Positions 43,563 to 53,041 of a stretch of 64,000 nucleotides of DNA are shown here, piece by piece. A program made the position numbers and the translations under genes. Below the pieces are notes generated by a model, which was not told the DNA's origin, did no database searches, and saw nothing but the letters and a program-made list of their open reading frames with translations. The DNA is from Myroides albus (GTDB taxonomy: Bacteria; Bacteroidota; Bacteroidia; Flavobacteriales; Flavobacteriaceae): positions 1 through 64,000 of the forward strand of contig NZ_WMJX01000015.1 in the NCBI RefSeq assembly GCF_009711045.1, in the 5' to 3' direction. Numbering within the stretch: position 1 is the first letter of the stretch; every line of letters begins with the position of its first letter.

Positions 43563-44222
43563 TTATTTACTTATTTTTCGTTTTAAGACATAGCCAGTTT
43601 GTATATTATCTGCATTGAGAACTTGAACCTTAAAAAAATACTTAGTAGCGCCTATACTATCTAAAGGTTGTCCTTGTGCTAATTCACCTATAGGGTGTGT
43701 TTGACTATCAGGAGAAGGATATAAACTAGTTTTAGAAGTTGTTTTCCATTTTGTAGTTTTTATATCTTTGGGCTTAGCAGTTACTTTCTCTACTGTGTAA
43801 GGGTTGAAGACAATAGCAATTAGTAATGCAATTCCTACAAGTTTTAAGATATTAGCTAACGATAAAGCTCTTTTTGTCTTTCTATTTTTTAAATAGTCTA
43901 GTTGCCTTTTTGAATAGTCAATAAAATCAAATAGTTGATGACGTTTTTCAATCCAATTATCAACATTAGGATTGAGAATAACTCTTTTATGTTTGGTGTT
44001 TTCTTGGGAAGAGTGTGTTTTATAGTTGTAATTTAGGTCATGGTTAGAGAGTAGATTCTCATATGCTTGATTAATTTTCCTAAACATATTAGTAAAAAAC
44101 TCATCTCCACCGGTTCTATCAGGATGATATTGTTTTGCTAATTTTCTATAAGCTAGTTTAATTTCATCAATAGAAGCATTTTCTTCAAGGCCTAATATAG
44201 TATATGATTCTTTTTTATTCAT
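43563..44222 (-). CDS. DnaJ-domain membrane protein with SH3-like C-terminus
   Basis: A 219-residue protein with a J domain at residues 5-60 (YTILGLEENASIDEIKLAYR, with the HPD motif in YHPDRTGG), a linker, one membrane helix at about 122-137 (ANILKLVGIALLIAIVF) and a short SH3-like domain at 155-215 (TSLYPSPDSQTHPIGELAQG, GYVLKRKIS). J domains stimulate Hsp70 partners. A J domain on one side of the membrane and an SH3-like domain on the other is an unusual arrangement. It is the middle gene of a three-gene operon. Confidence 0.75.
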   Translation of the reverse strand: MNKKESYTILGLEENASIDEIKLAYRKLAKQYHPDRTGGDEFFTNMFRKINQAYENLLSNHDLNYNYKTHSSQENTKHKRVILNPNVDNWIEKRHQLFDFIDYSKRQLDYLKNRKTKRALSLANILKLVGIALLIAIVFNPYTVEKVTAKPKDIKTTKWKTTSKTSLYPSPDSQTHPIGELAQGQPLDSIGATKYFFKVQVLNADNIQTGYVLKRKISK

Positions 44223-44228
44223 TTGCTT

Positions 44229-44645
44229 TTAATTTATTTGTTGCCAAGTAGTGATCTGCTCATCCCATATATTGATAAGCAACTTATATTCTTGTTTAGA
44301 ATCATATTTCCAAACTTGCCCTTGTGATCCATTAAAAACGATATCTTTGGGTGTTCCTAAAGCAACTTTAAGTAGTATTATAGGCATACCTTTATAAATT
44401 TGTCCGTTGAATGCACTCTCAACCCAATCAACAGGATAGTATTTAGTCAATTCATCTTTTAATAATTGATTATTGCTTAAGTAATTCTGTTTTGCTTTGA
44501 GTATTTTATTTTCTAAAGACTCTATTTTCTTAGCACTATTTCTTTTTTGTTTAGTATCTAAAAAGTACAAATAGATGAAATAAATTAAGACTATTAATAG
44601 TCCTATATAGAAAAGAGGTTCTTCAGGTTTTACTGCTTTCTCCAT
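44229..44645 (-). CDS. Membrane-anchored protein with BamE/SmpA-like fold
   Basis: A 138-residue protein with one N-terminal membrane helix (about 10-28, FYIGLLIVLIYFIYLYFL), a lysine-rich coiled segment (about 35-65), and a C-terminal domain with YKGMPIILLKVALGTPKDIV then GSQGQVWKY, the G-M-x-x-x-V-x-x-x-L-G-x-P pattern typical of SmpA/BamE-like folds. It is the first gene of the three-gene operon (6 bases before the DnaJ-domain gene). The function is unknown. Confidence 0.65.
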   Translation of the reverse strand: MEKAVKPEEPLFYIGLLIVLIYFIYLYFLDTKQKRNSAKKIESLENKILKAKQNYLSNNQLLKDELTKYYPVDWVESAFNGQIYKGMPIILLKVALGTPKDIVFNGSQGQVWKYDSKQEYKLLINIWDEQITTWQQIN

Positions 44646-44934
44646 GATATATTTGCTAATAACATTTGCAAAATTACATTAATTTATCAAAAAGACTATT
44701 TTTGTTTAGTTGTATGCAGTAATTCAATCCTTAAATTAGTTTAAATATTTATGTTTTTATTAAGCTTTTTTAGACCATATCTACTGACTATATGAATCTT
44801 AGTTTAATACTAAAGTTGTTTGTTTTAGAAAATAACAGAACTATTAAATATTAAAAACCTCCCCACTAATAGGGATTGTCTCCTTCTACTTATCTCTTTA
44901 ATATTGTTACTTACCAAATACAAAAATGTAAAGT

Positions 44935-46392
44935 ATGAAACTAGCAGTGTTAAGTACCCTTTTGATATTGATCTCTATCATAACTTATGCTCAAGTAAGA
45001 AAAGACAAATCCTCTTTCAATATGCCTCAAGTAGAACCTACTCAACTTATTGCGTTTTTAACTAAGCAAAATGACTTTATTTATGTAGATAGGGATAGTT
45101 TAAAGCCTATTAATGGGATAAAGTATAAAAGTGCGTCTATGTATACTTCGACAGGTTATGCGATGGTTATAAATAATAAGGGAGCTTTTGTTGTTATAGA
45201 TACCAATGGAAAAGAAGTACTTGAAGTAGGAGAGAGTGAGATAGAGATAGAAGTTGTAAATGGATTGACACTCTATAAGAAAAGTAGAGAATACCAGAGA
45301 AAGATGCCTATCTGGAATTGGGAGTGGAATATCTTAGGAGGAGCTATTAAAAAAGAACAAACCTATCATAGCATTGAGATTGGGGTGATTGAAACCAAGC
45401 AGGTCTTACTGCAAAAACAAGTCCCTTATTTAGAAGATAGTTACACTCTAAATCCAGTGGCAGTAGATGATGAGCATATTTATTGGAACAAGACACTTTA
45501 TGTAGTTAAGAATCAATACTTAAAGAAAAAGGATGTTGATGTGATAACAACCTTAGACAATAAGCGATTTATAAAGGGATTTAAAGACTCTTTTTCTATT
45601 TATGATGTACAGCAGAAGGAAGCAATACATCAAGACTTAGAAGGTGTTAATACGTTTAGTATAAAGTATGGTAATGAAGACCTTATACTGGATCAGTTGA
45701 TGCAAGAACGCTTTGAGCCTATTGTACCAAAGTTGTTAAAGGATGTTACTACTGGGAGTGTCTATCCATATCCTCAGTATGACAAGGCTTTTCCTAAAGA
45801 GATTAAAACAGCAACGCCTGAGCAAGCAGCCTTTATAAAGAATGCCTCTTTGATTTATTCTATTGCTAATTCTCCTTATTTTTTAATAGGTGTTTTTAAC
45901 TATGATCACGATATTTGGGCTTATGATTGGCTTTATCTAGATATACATGGTCAGGTGGTAGAACAGTTTGATTTGGATAGTTTTAAGGTGTCAGATCAAA
46001 TAGGCAGGCTTGTATGGCCTTCTAAAGAAATGGTTATACCTTATCAGAAAGTTACCTCTGTAAAGTATTATACAGGTAGTGATGAATTGTATCTTGTCAA
46101 CATAGAGGGCAAAGAAGGTGATAGTGAGTATGGGGTCTGGGATAGAAAAGCTCAACTATGGAGTATAGAACCAGAGTATACTTCTATACTTGCTTTGGAT
46201 ATTTCGAAAGGTATTTATGCCTTGCAGAAAGAGGAAAACTATACACTCTATGACAGTAAAAAGCAAGAGAAGCTAGGTGTGAAGGCTTATCAATACATTC
46301 GTTCAGACGGTTTAGTTCAAGTAAAACTTGAAGATAAAACAGTAAGTTATTATATCGATATTTATACTGGTAGAGCGTATTTAGAACAATAA
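44935..46392 (+). CDS. Secreted WG-repeat-like hypothetical protein
   Basis: A 485-residue exported protein with a signal peptide (MKLAVLSTLLILISIITYAQ). Repeated short units of the type AMVINNKGAFVVIDTNGKEV and LYLDIHGQVVEQFDL point to a beta-propeller- or WG-repeat-like structure. There are no catalytic motifs. A 290-base AT-rich gap (44646-44934) precedes it; that gap contains no ORF or hairpin that I could recognise and should hold the divergent promoters. I do not recognise a specific family. Confidence 0.65.
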   Translation: MKLAVLSTLLILISIITYAQVRKDKSSFNMPQVEPTQLIAFLTKQNDFIYVDRDSLKPINGIKYKSASMYTSTGYAMVINNKGAFVVIDTNGKEVLEVGESEIEIEVVNGLTLYKKSREYQRKMPIWNWEWNILGGAIKKEQTYHSIEIGVIETKQVLLQKQVPYLEDSYTLNPVAVDDEHIYWNKTLYVVKNQYLKKKDVDVITTLDNKRFIKGFKDSFSIYDVQQKEAIHQDLEGVNTFSIKYGNEDLILDQLMQERFEPIVPKLLKDVTTGSVYPYPQYDKAFPKEIKTATPEQAAFIKNASLIYSIANSPYFLIGVFNYDHDIWAYDWLYLDIHGQVVEQFDLDSFKVSDQIGRLVWPSKEMVIPYQKVTSVKYYTGSDELYLVNIEGKEGDSEYGVWDRKAQLWSIEPEYTSILALDISKGIYALQKEENYTLYDSKKQEKLGVKAYQYIRSDGLVQVKLEDKTVSYYIDIYTGRAYLEQ

Positions 46393-46636
46393 AGAGATGA
46401 AAGAGAATACTCAGCTAGTTAGTGAGGCTGACTAACTGAAATTAATAGCTGTGAATGGTAAAGGGTATAGAGTAGATGTACTGGATTATCAAAGCAATAG
46501 GTTTATATCTAAGTTCTCTTTATTATTAATAAAGATGCCTTGTTACTTCATACATATTGTAGTAAAATTAGAAAACCACTACTATCAGTGAGACGTTTTT
46601 AAGACAAGAAGCAGTACTTTTAACCAAAATATAGCA
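46393..46636 (+). other. Intergenic stretch with a possible gene remnant
   Basis: From about 46434 a frame without a start codon reads LKLIAVNGKGYRVDVLDYQS and continues about 30 codons to a stop near 46592. The opening resembles a WG-type repeat, like the preceding gene, so this may be the degraded end of a duplicated copy. Nothing else is seen in these 244 bases. Confidence 0.3.
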
Positions 46637-47152
46637 ATGAAATACCTTATGATTTTAGTGTCAATATTTGCTTTGTTTGGCTGTCAGACTAAGGCTCAAA
46701 CACTGGAAATAACAACTATACATATTGAGCCAAAACGAGTAACTCAACAAGTACCCGATAGGGGTAAACAACATACTTATACCACTTATCAGGAGGTTAC
46801 AAAGAGATCTGTACCTGCTGTTTCTTTAGTGTCTAAAGAGGATAATGTATTGCGATTTAGCATACAAGGAAATATTAGTTCTAGAGGGTTACAGATTCGC
46901 AAAGTTTCTAAGATACGCTTTGAACAAGCAGAGCAATTAGGCAATGGTATAACGCTTAAGTACTATGTAAATATTAAACACATACCTGGTAAAGAAGGAG
47001 CTACTATAGCAGGTTACAATTATAGCAAGGAAGAGAAATATAAGATACCTCATGATGTAAAAGTAATCCATATAGAAGTATATGAAGAACATCCAAATCA
47101 AGAACCTAAGTTAATTGCAAAGAATAAGTTTGACTTTTTTGCGAAGATATAA
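46637..47152 (+). CDS. Small lipoprotein of unknown function
   Basis: A 171-residue protein with a lipoprotein signal (MKYLMILVSIFALFGC, Cys16). The mature part is beta-rich, with a probable transthyretin-like or Ig-like fold (VSLVSKEDNVLRFSIQGN, ITLKYYVNIKHIPGKEGATI, VKVIHIEVYEEHP). No family is recognised. It is followed after 9 bases by the DUF4303 gene and probably starts the transcript of the following small genes. Confidence 0.6.
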   Translation: MKYLMILVSIFALFGCQTKAQTLEITTIHIEPKRVTQQVPDRGKQHTYTTYQEVTKRSVPAVSLVSKEDNVLRFSIQGNISSRGLQIRKVSKIRFEQAEQLGNGITLKYYVNIKHIPGKEGATIAGYNYSKEEKYKIPHDVKVIHIEVYEEHPNQEPKLIAKNKFDFFAKI

Positions 47153-47161
47153 ATTATAGAA

Positions 47162-47743
47162 ATGAATATAGATTTTAAGGCATTAGCTATCCAAATAGAA
47201 GCAGCTACACGTAAGGCTTTTCAAGAAATAGTAACGGTTCATGGTAGCGAAGATATCTATGGTTTCGCTCTATATAGTGATGAGGGAGCGATGACGGTTT
47301 GTCCTTCTACCAACACGCAAGATTATTTAGAGACCAAGCCAAAACAAGATTATGTGTACTATAAGTATGAACCGGCTGAGTGGTGTTATGAAGGAGATGG
47401 AGCAGATGAAGATTTCTCGGCTATCTGTAATACACTTTACAATGCTCTGGAAGGTGACTTTTGGGCTGAAGAAGAAGATTTTAAAGAAGAGGAATACGAA
47501 GAAATAGATGATGAAGAGTTTGAGGCATTTCAACAAACACTATATCAGACTTGTATTGCTGTTTTGGTCAAGTTAAAACAAGAAGAATTCTTTAAGCAGA
47601 TAGTTGGAAAAGACATCTTTTTGATGTTTTCTGTAACAGATTATGAGTATGATCGTCAAGAATTAGAGGAGATGATCATTACTTTAAATGACAATCCTTA
47701 TCAACAAGAATATCTAGACTGGATGAAAACTTGGCGCAAATAG
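47162..47743 (+). CDS. DUF4303-like, immunity-type protein
   Basis: A 193-residue acidic cytoplasmic protein. The start, IEAATRKAFQEIVTVHGSED and IYGFALYSDEGAMTVCPSTN, matches the DUF4303 pattern, and the rest (YKYEPAEWCYEGDGADEDFS, then FQQTLYQTCIAVLVKLKQE) fits too. DUF4303 proteins occur among immunity proteins of polymorphic toxin systems. A very acidic stretch (EEEDFKEEEYEEIDDEEFE) is typical of proteins that mask a nuclease toxin, but this is inference. No toxin gene is adjacent. Confidence 0.75.
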   Translation: MNIDFKALAIQIEAATRKAFQEIVTVHGSEDIYGFALYSDEGAMTVCPSTNTQDYLETKPKQDYVYYKYEPAEWCYEGDGADEDFSAICNTLYNALEGDFWAEEEDFKEEEYEEIDDEEFEAFQQTLYQTCIAVLVKLKQEEFFKQIVGKDIFLMFSVTDYEYDRQELEEMIITLNDNPYQQEYLDWMKTWRK

Positions 47744-47771
47744 AATAACAAATAAAAAGTAGAGTATATAA

Positions 47772-48533
47772 ATGAACCCATTAATAAAAATATTCCCTGA
47801 ATACGAAGAGGTATTTTATGATGATATAGAAAATCACAAGAAGTATTTCTTGCCGATCTGTTCTTTTAATTTAAAACTAATAGATACCACTAAAGATACG
47901 TGGTTGCACATCGTGTCTGTCAAAGAGATTTATGATGGCCGTGTAGGAGAAGATACAACAGATTATCACACCACATTTACTAAAGCAGATATGTTTGGTT
48001 TTGATGTAATAGATGGTAAATATAAGTTTGATGCTGATTGGAACTACTTCTCAGTAGATACTGTAATAACAGCAGAAGATTATGCCCAAGACTATTCGGG
48101 ATTAGAGATAGAATACAATAAGAACGAGACCATCTATCAGCTTAAAAAAGCGTATTATCAAAAGTATGGTAAGTTATGTGATAAAGATTATGATCGTCCA
48201 GGCTTACACGTAGAAGACATCCGCAGTTTAGAGCGTATGCGTCAACTTACGGTAGAGGATATGGATAATGGAAAACATTCAGATTACTATATAGAGCGTT
48301 TAGAACGGAAGATTTACGGTCTTTTCGAAGAGTTAAATACAGCAGGCCTTCCTTTAGAAGACTGTAAATACGGCGGAGAAAACATAACAGAAAAGCCTTG
48401 TCACAATGGTGAAGTACTGCCTCACATCGCTACGATAGAAGGATATGACTTTCAACAGAGTGCTGCTGATATGTTATTCTTATTCTATGACCCAACTATA
48501 AATAAAGCGGTGATTTGCTTAGAATATACCTAA
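47772..48533 (+). CDS. Hypothetical, possibly immunity-type protein
   Basis: A 253-residue acidic cytoplasmic protein without signal peptide or membrane segment. Aromatic- and acid-rich segments such as FPEYEEVFYDDIENHKKYF and a C-terminal SAADMLFLFYDPTINKAVIC are visible. I do not recognise the family. Its location in a run of similarly acidic single-domain genes, 28 bases after the DUF4303-like gene, suggests that it is another immunity-type protein. Confidence 0.6.
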   Translation: MNPLIKIFPEYEEVFYDDIENHKKYFLPICSFNLKLIDTTKDTWLHIVSVKEIYDGRVGEDTTDYHTTFTKADMFGFDVIDGKYKFDADWNYFSVDTVITAEDYAQDYSGLEIEYNKNETIYQLKKAYYQKYGKLCDKDYDRPGLHVEDIRSLERMRQLTVEDMDNGKHSDYYIERLERKIYGLFEELNTAGLPLEDCKYGGENITEKPCHNGEVLPHIATIEGYDFQQSAADMLFLFYDPTINKAVICLEYT

Positions 48534-48571
48534 AACTAAAATAATAAGCTGTTGTGCTAAAGTAATAATAA

Positions 48572-49162
48572 ATGAATATAGAACAATTAAAAGAGAAAGC
48601 GCAGACTTTGATTAGAGAAGCACACCTTTTTGTGAAAGCAATAACAGGTGATGAGCCAGCCGCTTATGTTAATGAAGAAGAAAGTATTAGCTTTATAGTC
48701 AAATGTATGAATCAATGGATGGCTTTAATAGAGAAGGATGAGGTATTCTCGTTTGACCCCATTGATATCCAATTAATAGATTTAACGAAATACACAGCTC
48801 TAACGACTAAAACTCAACAAATATACCCAAACTTCGAGCATCTAATGCATTTTGGAGATGTTGAAGTTCAGCAGTGGATTAAAGATAATGATTGTAATAG
48901 CAATGATCTATCTGATTTACAATCTATCTATAACGACAATTATATAGACTTATGGATGCAGAGCCATCCGATGTATAATAATGAGGAAGTATATGGATAT
49001 GCAGAAGGCTGGGCTATGATCTGGCCAGAAGAAGATACTCCAATGCAATGGGATGAAAACTTAACGTTTAAATATCAGATAGGATTACAGTATGAACCTT
49101 TTATAGATATTTATTTCAATAAGAAACAGAATAAATATATTTGCATTGAGCGTAACACCTAA
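48572..49162 (+). CDS. Hypothetical, possibly immunity-type protein
   Basis: A 196-residue acidic cytoplasmic protein (MNIEQLKEKAQTLIREAHLF...). It ends in a beta-rich part (GYAEGWAMIWPEEDTPMQWD, FKYQIGLQYEPFIDIYFNKK). No family is recognised. It is the last of the run of small acidic genes, and its stop lies 12 bases before the non-ATG start of the histidine kinase. Confidence 0.6.
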   Translation: MNIEQLKEKAQTLIREAHLFVKAITGDEPAAYVNEEESISFIVKCMNQWMALIEKDEVFSFDPIDIQLIDLTKYTALTTKTQQIYPNFEHLMHFGDVEVQQWIKDNDCNSNDLSDLQSIYNDNYIDLWMQSHPMYNNEEVYGYAEGWAMIWPEEDTPMQWDENLTFKYQIGLQYEPFIDIYFNKKQNKYICIERNT

Positions 49163-49174
49163 TCCCTTTATTTT

Positions 49175-51433
49175 TTGAAGATATTTCGAATCCTTATTGT
49201 GTCTGTAAGGCCTTATTTAATTGGTATCGCGGTTGTAGTAGTGTGTACATTATCTACGTCGTCTGCGTACGCACAGTCCTTACAATATTGGGAGAAACAA
49301 TATAAGGCAATTCAAGACAAAAATAAAGCACAGAGCAACATCGTTATCTCTTATCTATCTGCTCTTTATGCCAATAAAGAGTTTGAACAGGCAGAACGTG
49401 TGCTTACCCGAAGTATCGATACAGCATTAAAAAGCGAAAACTATAGTGATGTCAGTATTCTGTACTGCATTCAGGCGATGAATTTGCGCATTATGGAGAA
49501 TACTATAGGAACAGAGAAGAGTCTTGACTTAGCTAAGCAGTACAGTATAAAAGCAAATGATGCTGAGACTAAGGGATACCTAGCGTATAGCGAGGGATGG
49601 TTAAGTAGTCGTAATGGTTATCATGAGAAGGCTGTAGAGTACATCATTACAGCGATCAAGCACTACGAATCAGCACCTAACTCAAATACGCTGAACAAGA
49701 GAAAGTCTGTTGCTAATAGCGAGCTAAGTGTTATCTATAACCGTTTAGGTGAAGAGGAGTTGAATGAAAAATATGCCAAGGCTTCTCTTAGCTACGCTTT
49801 ATTACAACACGAGCCGCAGACTAAGTTTTCGGCTTTTATGCAAATGGGTAATTTATATGATCGATTGTATAGTACTCATCCTGATCATGTGAATTATAGA
49901 GATTTATCGGAGCGCTACTTTTTACAGTCCATAGATATCTTTAATCAGAATAAAGAGGTCATGTATAATCTCTCTGATTTGTCTTTTGCCAATAATAATT
50001 TAGCTAGTTTATACCTGTATTCTTTTGCTGACACCTATCGCTCTAAAGCTTTAGAATATGCTAAAAAGGCTAATGCTATTGCACTAAAAACACAGCGGGC
50101 AGATCACATAGCATCATCTTATGGGATTATATCTTCTGTCTTCTTAGCAGAGGGGGATGCTAAGGCAGCTATTTCTTACTTGTTAGAAGCAAAACAAGCT
50201 CTAGAAAAATCAAGTATTGCAGATCGCAATATAGAATTAAATATATATGAATCTCTTGTAGAAATATACGCAGAGTATGGCAATTATAAAGAGGCTTTTC
50301 ACTATCAACAGGAGTACTTGGAGTTATTCAAGAAGTTGTATAACCAAGACAAATTAGAAATAGTAAGAAAGTTAGAAGCTCAGTTTGACAAGGAGAGACA
50401 ACAGCAAAGGTTGGTCAAACTTCAATATGAATCAGAGAAGAATAAACAACAGATTGCGCTAATGCACATTTTAGCTCAGCAGAGAGAACAGCTGTTGAGC
50501 AATCTAAAGTTGATAGAGGAGAATCAACGTAGCAGGCTGAAGTTCTCTGAGCTAGAAGCACAGAAGAATGCTCAACAGCTACGTCTATCACAGTTAGAAA
50601 CAGAACAAAAGAATAAAGATTTATTGACATATAAGAGTATTGTGGCTTATAAGGATAAGCTCAACACTTTTTATGTAGCTTCTATGATATTCTTTATAGT
50701 AGTGGTTGTTCTATTATTATATGCCTATAGACAACGTCTAAAGACTATGAAACAGAGAGATACACTACATCACTTAGCCATCGAGAAGGAAAAACAGAAC
50801 TCTAAAATATCGACTTTAACAGCTCTTTTACAAGGGCAAGAACAAGAGAGAGGGCGTTTGGCTCGTGATTTACACGATGGTTTGGGAGGACTACTCTCAG
50901 GTACCAAATTACACCTTACACAATTAAATAAGAAAGTAGGTGAGTCAGCACAAGAGGGATTGAATAAGTCTGTGGAGCAAATAGATGCTGCAGTCACAGA
51001 GCTGCGCAAAGTAGCGCATAATCTGATGCCTGATCTATTAGTTAATTACGGACTCAAAGAAGCGTTAGACGAATTTGGAATTCGTATGTCTAATGAGACT
51101 TTAGATATTCATATCGAATTTCTGAGCTATACGAGTTTTCTATCCCAAGACAAACAATTGTTGGTTTATCGCATTATTCAAGAGTTAGTAAACAACGCTA
51201 TTAAGCATGCAGAGGCCTCTCAGATTATTATTCAATTGGTAGAAGAAGAACACGAAATTATTGTCACAGTTGAAGATGACGGAAAAGGCTTTGATACTAA
51301 TAAATTAGATTTGAAGAAGTCAGCTGGTTTTCACAATATACAATCGCGCATACAGTTTATGAAAGGAACACTAGCTGTGCACTCAGAAGAAAATATAGGA
51401 ACAAGTGTAGAATTTAAATTTCCTAAAAAGTAA
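49175..51433 (+). CDS. TPR-containing sensor histidine kinase (HisKA_3 type)
   Basis: There is no ATG near the N-terminus; the frame opens at TTG 49175, with GTG 49199 as alternative (MSVRPYLIGIAVVVVCTLST as read from there). Both keep the signal sequence that ends SAYAQ, so the sensor part is periplasmic. TPR units fill about residues 40-400, a glutamine-rich coiled coil runs to about 490, one membrane helix is at about 497-517 (FYVASMIFFIVVVVLLLYAY), and the dimerisation box ARDLHDGLGGLLSGTKLHL has His567. The ATP-binding part has NNAIKHAEASQIIIQLV, VEDDGKGFD and GFHNIQSRI. It pairs with the NarL-type regulator 2 bases downstream. Confidence 0.9.
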   Translation: MKIFRILIVSVRPYLIGIAVVVVCTLSTSSAYAQSLQYWEKQYKAIQDKNKAQSNIVISYLSALYANKEFEQAERVLTRSIDTALKSENYSDVSILYCIQAMNLRIMENTIGTEKSLDLAKQYSIKANDAETKGYLAYSEGWLSSRNGYHEKAVEYIITAIKHYESAPNSNTLNKRKSVANSELSVIYNRLGEEELNEKYAKASLSYALLQHEPQTKFSAFMQMGNLYDRLYSTHPDHVNYRDLSERYFLQSIDIFNQNKEVMYNLSDLSFANNNLASLYLYSFADTYRSKALEYAKKANAIALKTQRADHIASSYGIISSVFLAEGDAKAAISYLLEAKQALEKSSIADRNIELNIYESLVEIYAEYGNYKEAFHYQQEYLELFKKLYNQDKLEIVRKLEAQFDKERQQQRLVKLQYESEKNKQQIALMHILAQQREQLLSNLKLIEENQRSRLKFSELEAQKNAQQLRLSQLETEQKNKDLLTYKSIVAYKDKLNTFYVASMIFFIVVVVLLLYAYRQRLKTMKQRDTLHHLAIEKEKQNSKISTLTALLQGQEQERGRLARDLHDGLGGLLSGTKLHLTQLNKKVGESAQEGLNKSVEQIDAAVTELRKVAHNLMPDLLVNYGLKEALDEFGIRMSNETLDIHIEFLSYTSFLSQDKQLLVYRIIQELVNNAIKHAEASQIIIQLVEEEHEIIVTVEDDGKGFDTNKLDLKKSAGFHNIQSRIQFMKGTLAVHSEENIGTSVEFKFPKK

Positions 51434-51435
51434 TT

Positions 51436-52065
51436 ATGATAAAAGTAGCTATTACAGATGATCATCCTTTGTTATTAGAAGGATTAAAGAATATATTGAG
51501 CAACCAAATAGAAATAGAGGTAGTCGCATGTTTTTCCGATAAAGAAAGTATGATGCAAGGGCTGCTAACTATAGACGCTGATATTATACTGTTAGATATC
51601 AATTTAGCAGATATTAATACCCTAGAATTAATAAAACCGCTTAAACAGAGATTTCCACACTTGGAGATTATCATGTTGAGTGTACACAACGAATATGCTG
51701 TTATCAATAGTAGCTTAGCAGAAGGAGCCAAGGGATATATTCAGAAGAATGCTTCAGTAGAAGAAATAATCCACGGTATACAGGCTGTACACACAGGTCA
51801 GAAGTATCTGTGTTCTCAGTCCACTATTGTATTGGATAAGAAAGAAGAAGTGGGTTTAAAACAAATCCCAAAACTGACTCGTCGTGAGAAAGAGATCTTA
51901 ATAGAGGCTGCATCAGGTCTAACAACCAATCAAATAGCAGAGAAGTTATTTATAAGTCACCATACGGTAGAGAGTCACCGCAAAAACTTAATCGAGAAGT
52001 TTCAAACTTCTAATCTGAGTACAGCTATTAAAATGGCAATAGAGTATAATTTGATTAAAAATTAG
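51436..52065 (+). CDS. NarL/LuxR-family response regulator
   Basis: A 209-residue regulator. The receiver domain carries the acidic pair DD at 8-9, Asp54 in IILLDINLADINTLEL and Lys in GAKGYIQKNASVEEI. The C-terminal LuxR helix-turn-helix (about 145-205) reads LTRREKEILIEAASGLTTNQ then FISHHTVESHRKNLIEKF. It is encoded 2 bases after the TPR kinase, its evident partner. Confidence 0.94.
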   Translation: MIKVAITDDHPLLLEGLKNILSNQIEIEVVACFSDKESMMQGLLTIDADIILLDINLADINTLELIKPLKQRFPHLEIIMLSVHNEYAVINSSLAEGAKGYIQKNASVEEIIHGIQAVHTGQKYLCSQSTIVLDKKEEVGLKQIPKLTRREKEILIEAASGLTTNQIAEKLFISHHTVESHRKNLIEKFQTSNLSTAIKMAIEYNLIKN

Positions 52066-52138
52066 GCTTGTAAAGTTACCATGTATGAATATGGCAATAC
52101 ATGTTCACAGTGGATTAATATAGAGCTGATTATATAAC

Positions 52139-52169
52139 AAAAGCCAGATTCATTTGAATCTGGCTTTTT
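52139..52169. terminator. Bidirectional terminator
   Basis: AAAAGCCAGATTCA and TGAATCTGGCTTTT form a perfect 14-bp stem with a 2-nt centre, with A and T runs on either side, between convergent genes. Confidence 0.88.
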
Positions 52170-52192
52170 AGTAATCTATCATTTTCTTTTTC

Positions 52193-52765
52193 TTACTTAA
52201 ATTTTAATGCTGCGTGATATAAAATGATCGCCTCTGTAAGGTTGTACTGTTCATCATATACAGGAGAATAGAAATATACATATACTGTATCTTTAAATTT
52301 AGACAAGGGAACTGTTTCATAACTGGATAAGTTATTGAGTACTTCTATTGTTCTTTGTCCCACCCATTCTTCTGCATTTCCTTTAGGAGCACTATCAAAG
52401 CGGTGTTCTATAGCGTTCTTATAAAACCAATAGGTAGGCACTTCATCCGAAATGATTAATTCTTTATTGGGATTGTGGTTCTCATCAGCAATGGCAAATG
52501 AATTAAACCAAGGCACTTCTAAGTCTGCTTCTCCTATAGCAGAGCGGTACAAATCTTTATCATAAGTAGCACCTATTAAGAATCCCTCAATGTTATTAGA
52601 AGTAATTTCAAATGTAAATGCATCACTTTTTAGGTTGATGATACCGTTGTCCATTGGAATTACTTTTCCCTTCTGGATTACCTCTACCTGTAGATTTTCT
52701 TCTTGAGCCCAACTGCTTATTTGTACGAAAAACAGCAATAGTATGCTCAGACCAATTCTTTTCAT
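52193..52765 (-). CDS. Secreted hypothetical protein
   Basis: A 190-residue protein with a signal peptide (MKRIGLSILLLFFVQISSWAQ). The mature part looks beta-rich (EVIQKGKVIPMDNGIINLKS, ITSNNIEGFLIGATYDKDLY, DTVYVYFYSPVYDEQYNLTE) with no catalytic signature or cysteines. I do not recognise the family. It is divergent from the RND efflux operon; the 370 bases between them (52766-53135) hold the LytTR-type repeat but no gene. Confidence 0.65.
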   Translation of the reverse strand: MKRIGLSILLLFFVQISSWAQEENLQVEVIQKGKVIPMDNGIINLKSDAFTFEITSNNIEGFLIGATYDKDLYRSAIGEADLEVPWFNSFAIADENHNPNKELIISDEVPTYWFYKNAIEHRFDSAPKGNAEEWVGQRTIEVLNNLSSYETVPLSKFKDTVYVYFYSPVYDEQYNLTEAIILYHAALKFK

Positions 52766-53041
52766 AATTTTTTTCTTTGTGAACTTTGTTATTGCAAAGA
52801 TAAGATAGTTAAAGTATTAAAGTAGTCGCTGTAATTGGTGATATTTCAGTGATAGAGGCTTAAGTGTGTTGAATACGATTTCACGCTTGATAAATTAAAT
52901 GCGTGATAGCTCTTCTCTTTTTGTAAAATACAGACTTGGTAGATTGTTTAGTTCACAACTTCATCGGCTCTATAGCTTTCATTCTTAGTAATTTATTTAC
53001 CAAATAGAATTTCCAATAAAATTCAGGTTAGCGACTTCATT

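Noticed and set aside
49175..52065. Membership of the TPR kinase pair in the immunity-like cluster
   Set aside because: The gap is only 12 bases, but the kinase and regulator form a standard two-component pair and have no sequence link to the preceding genes.
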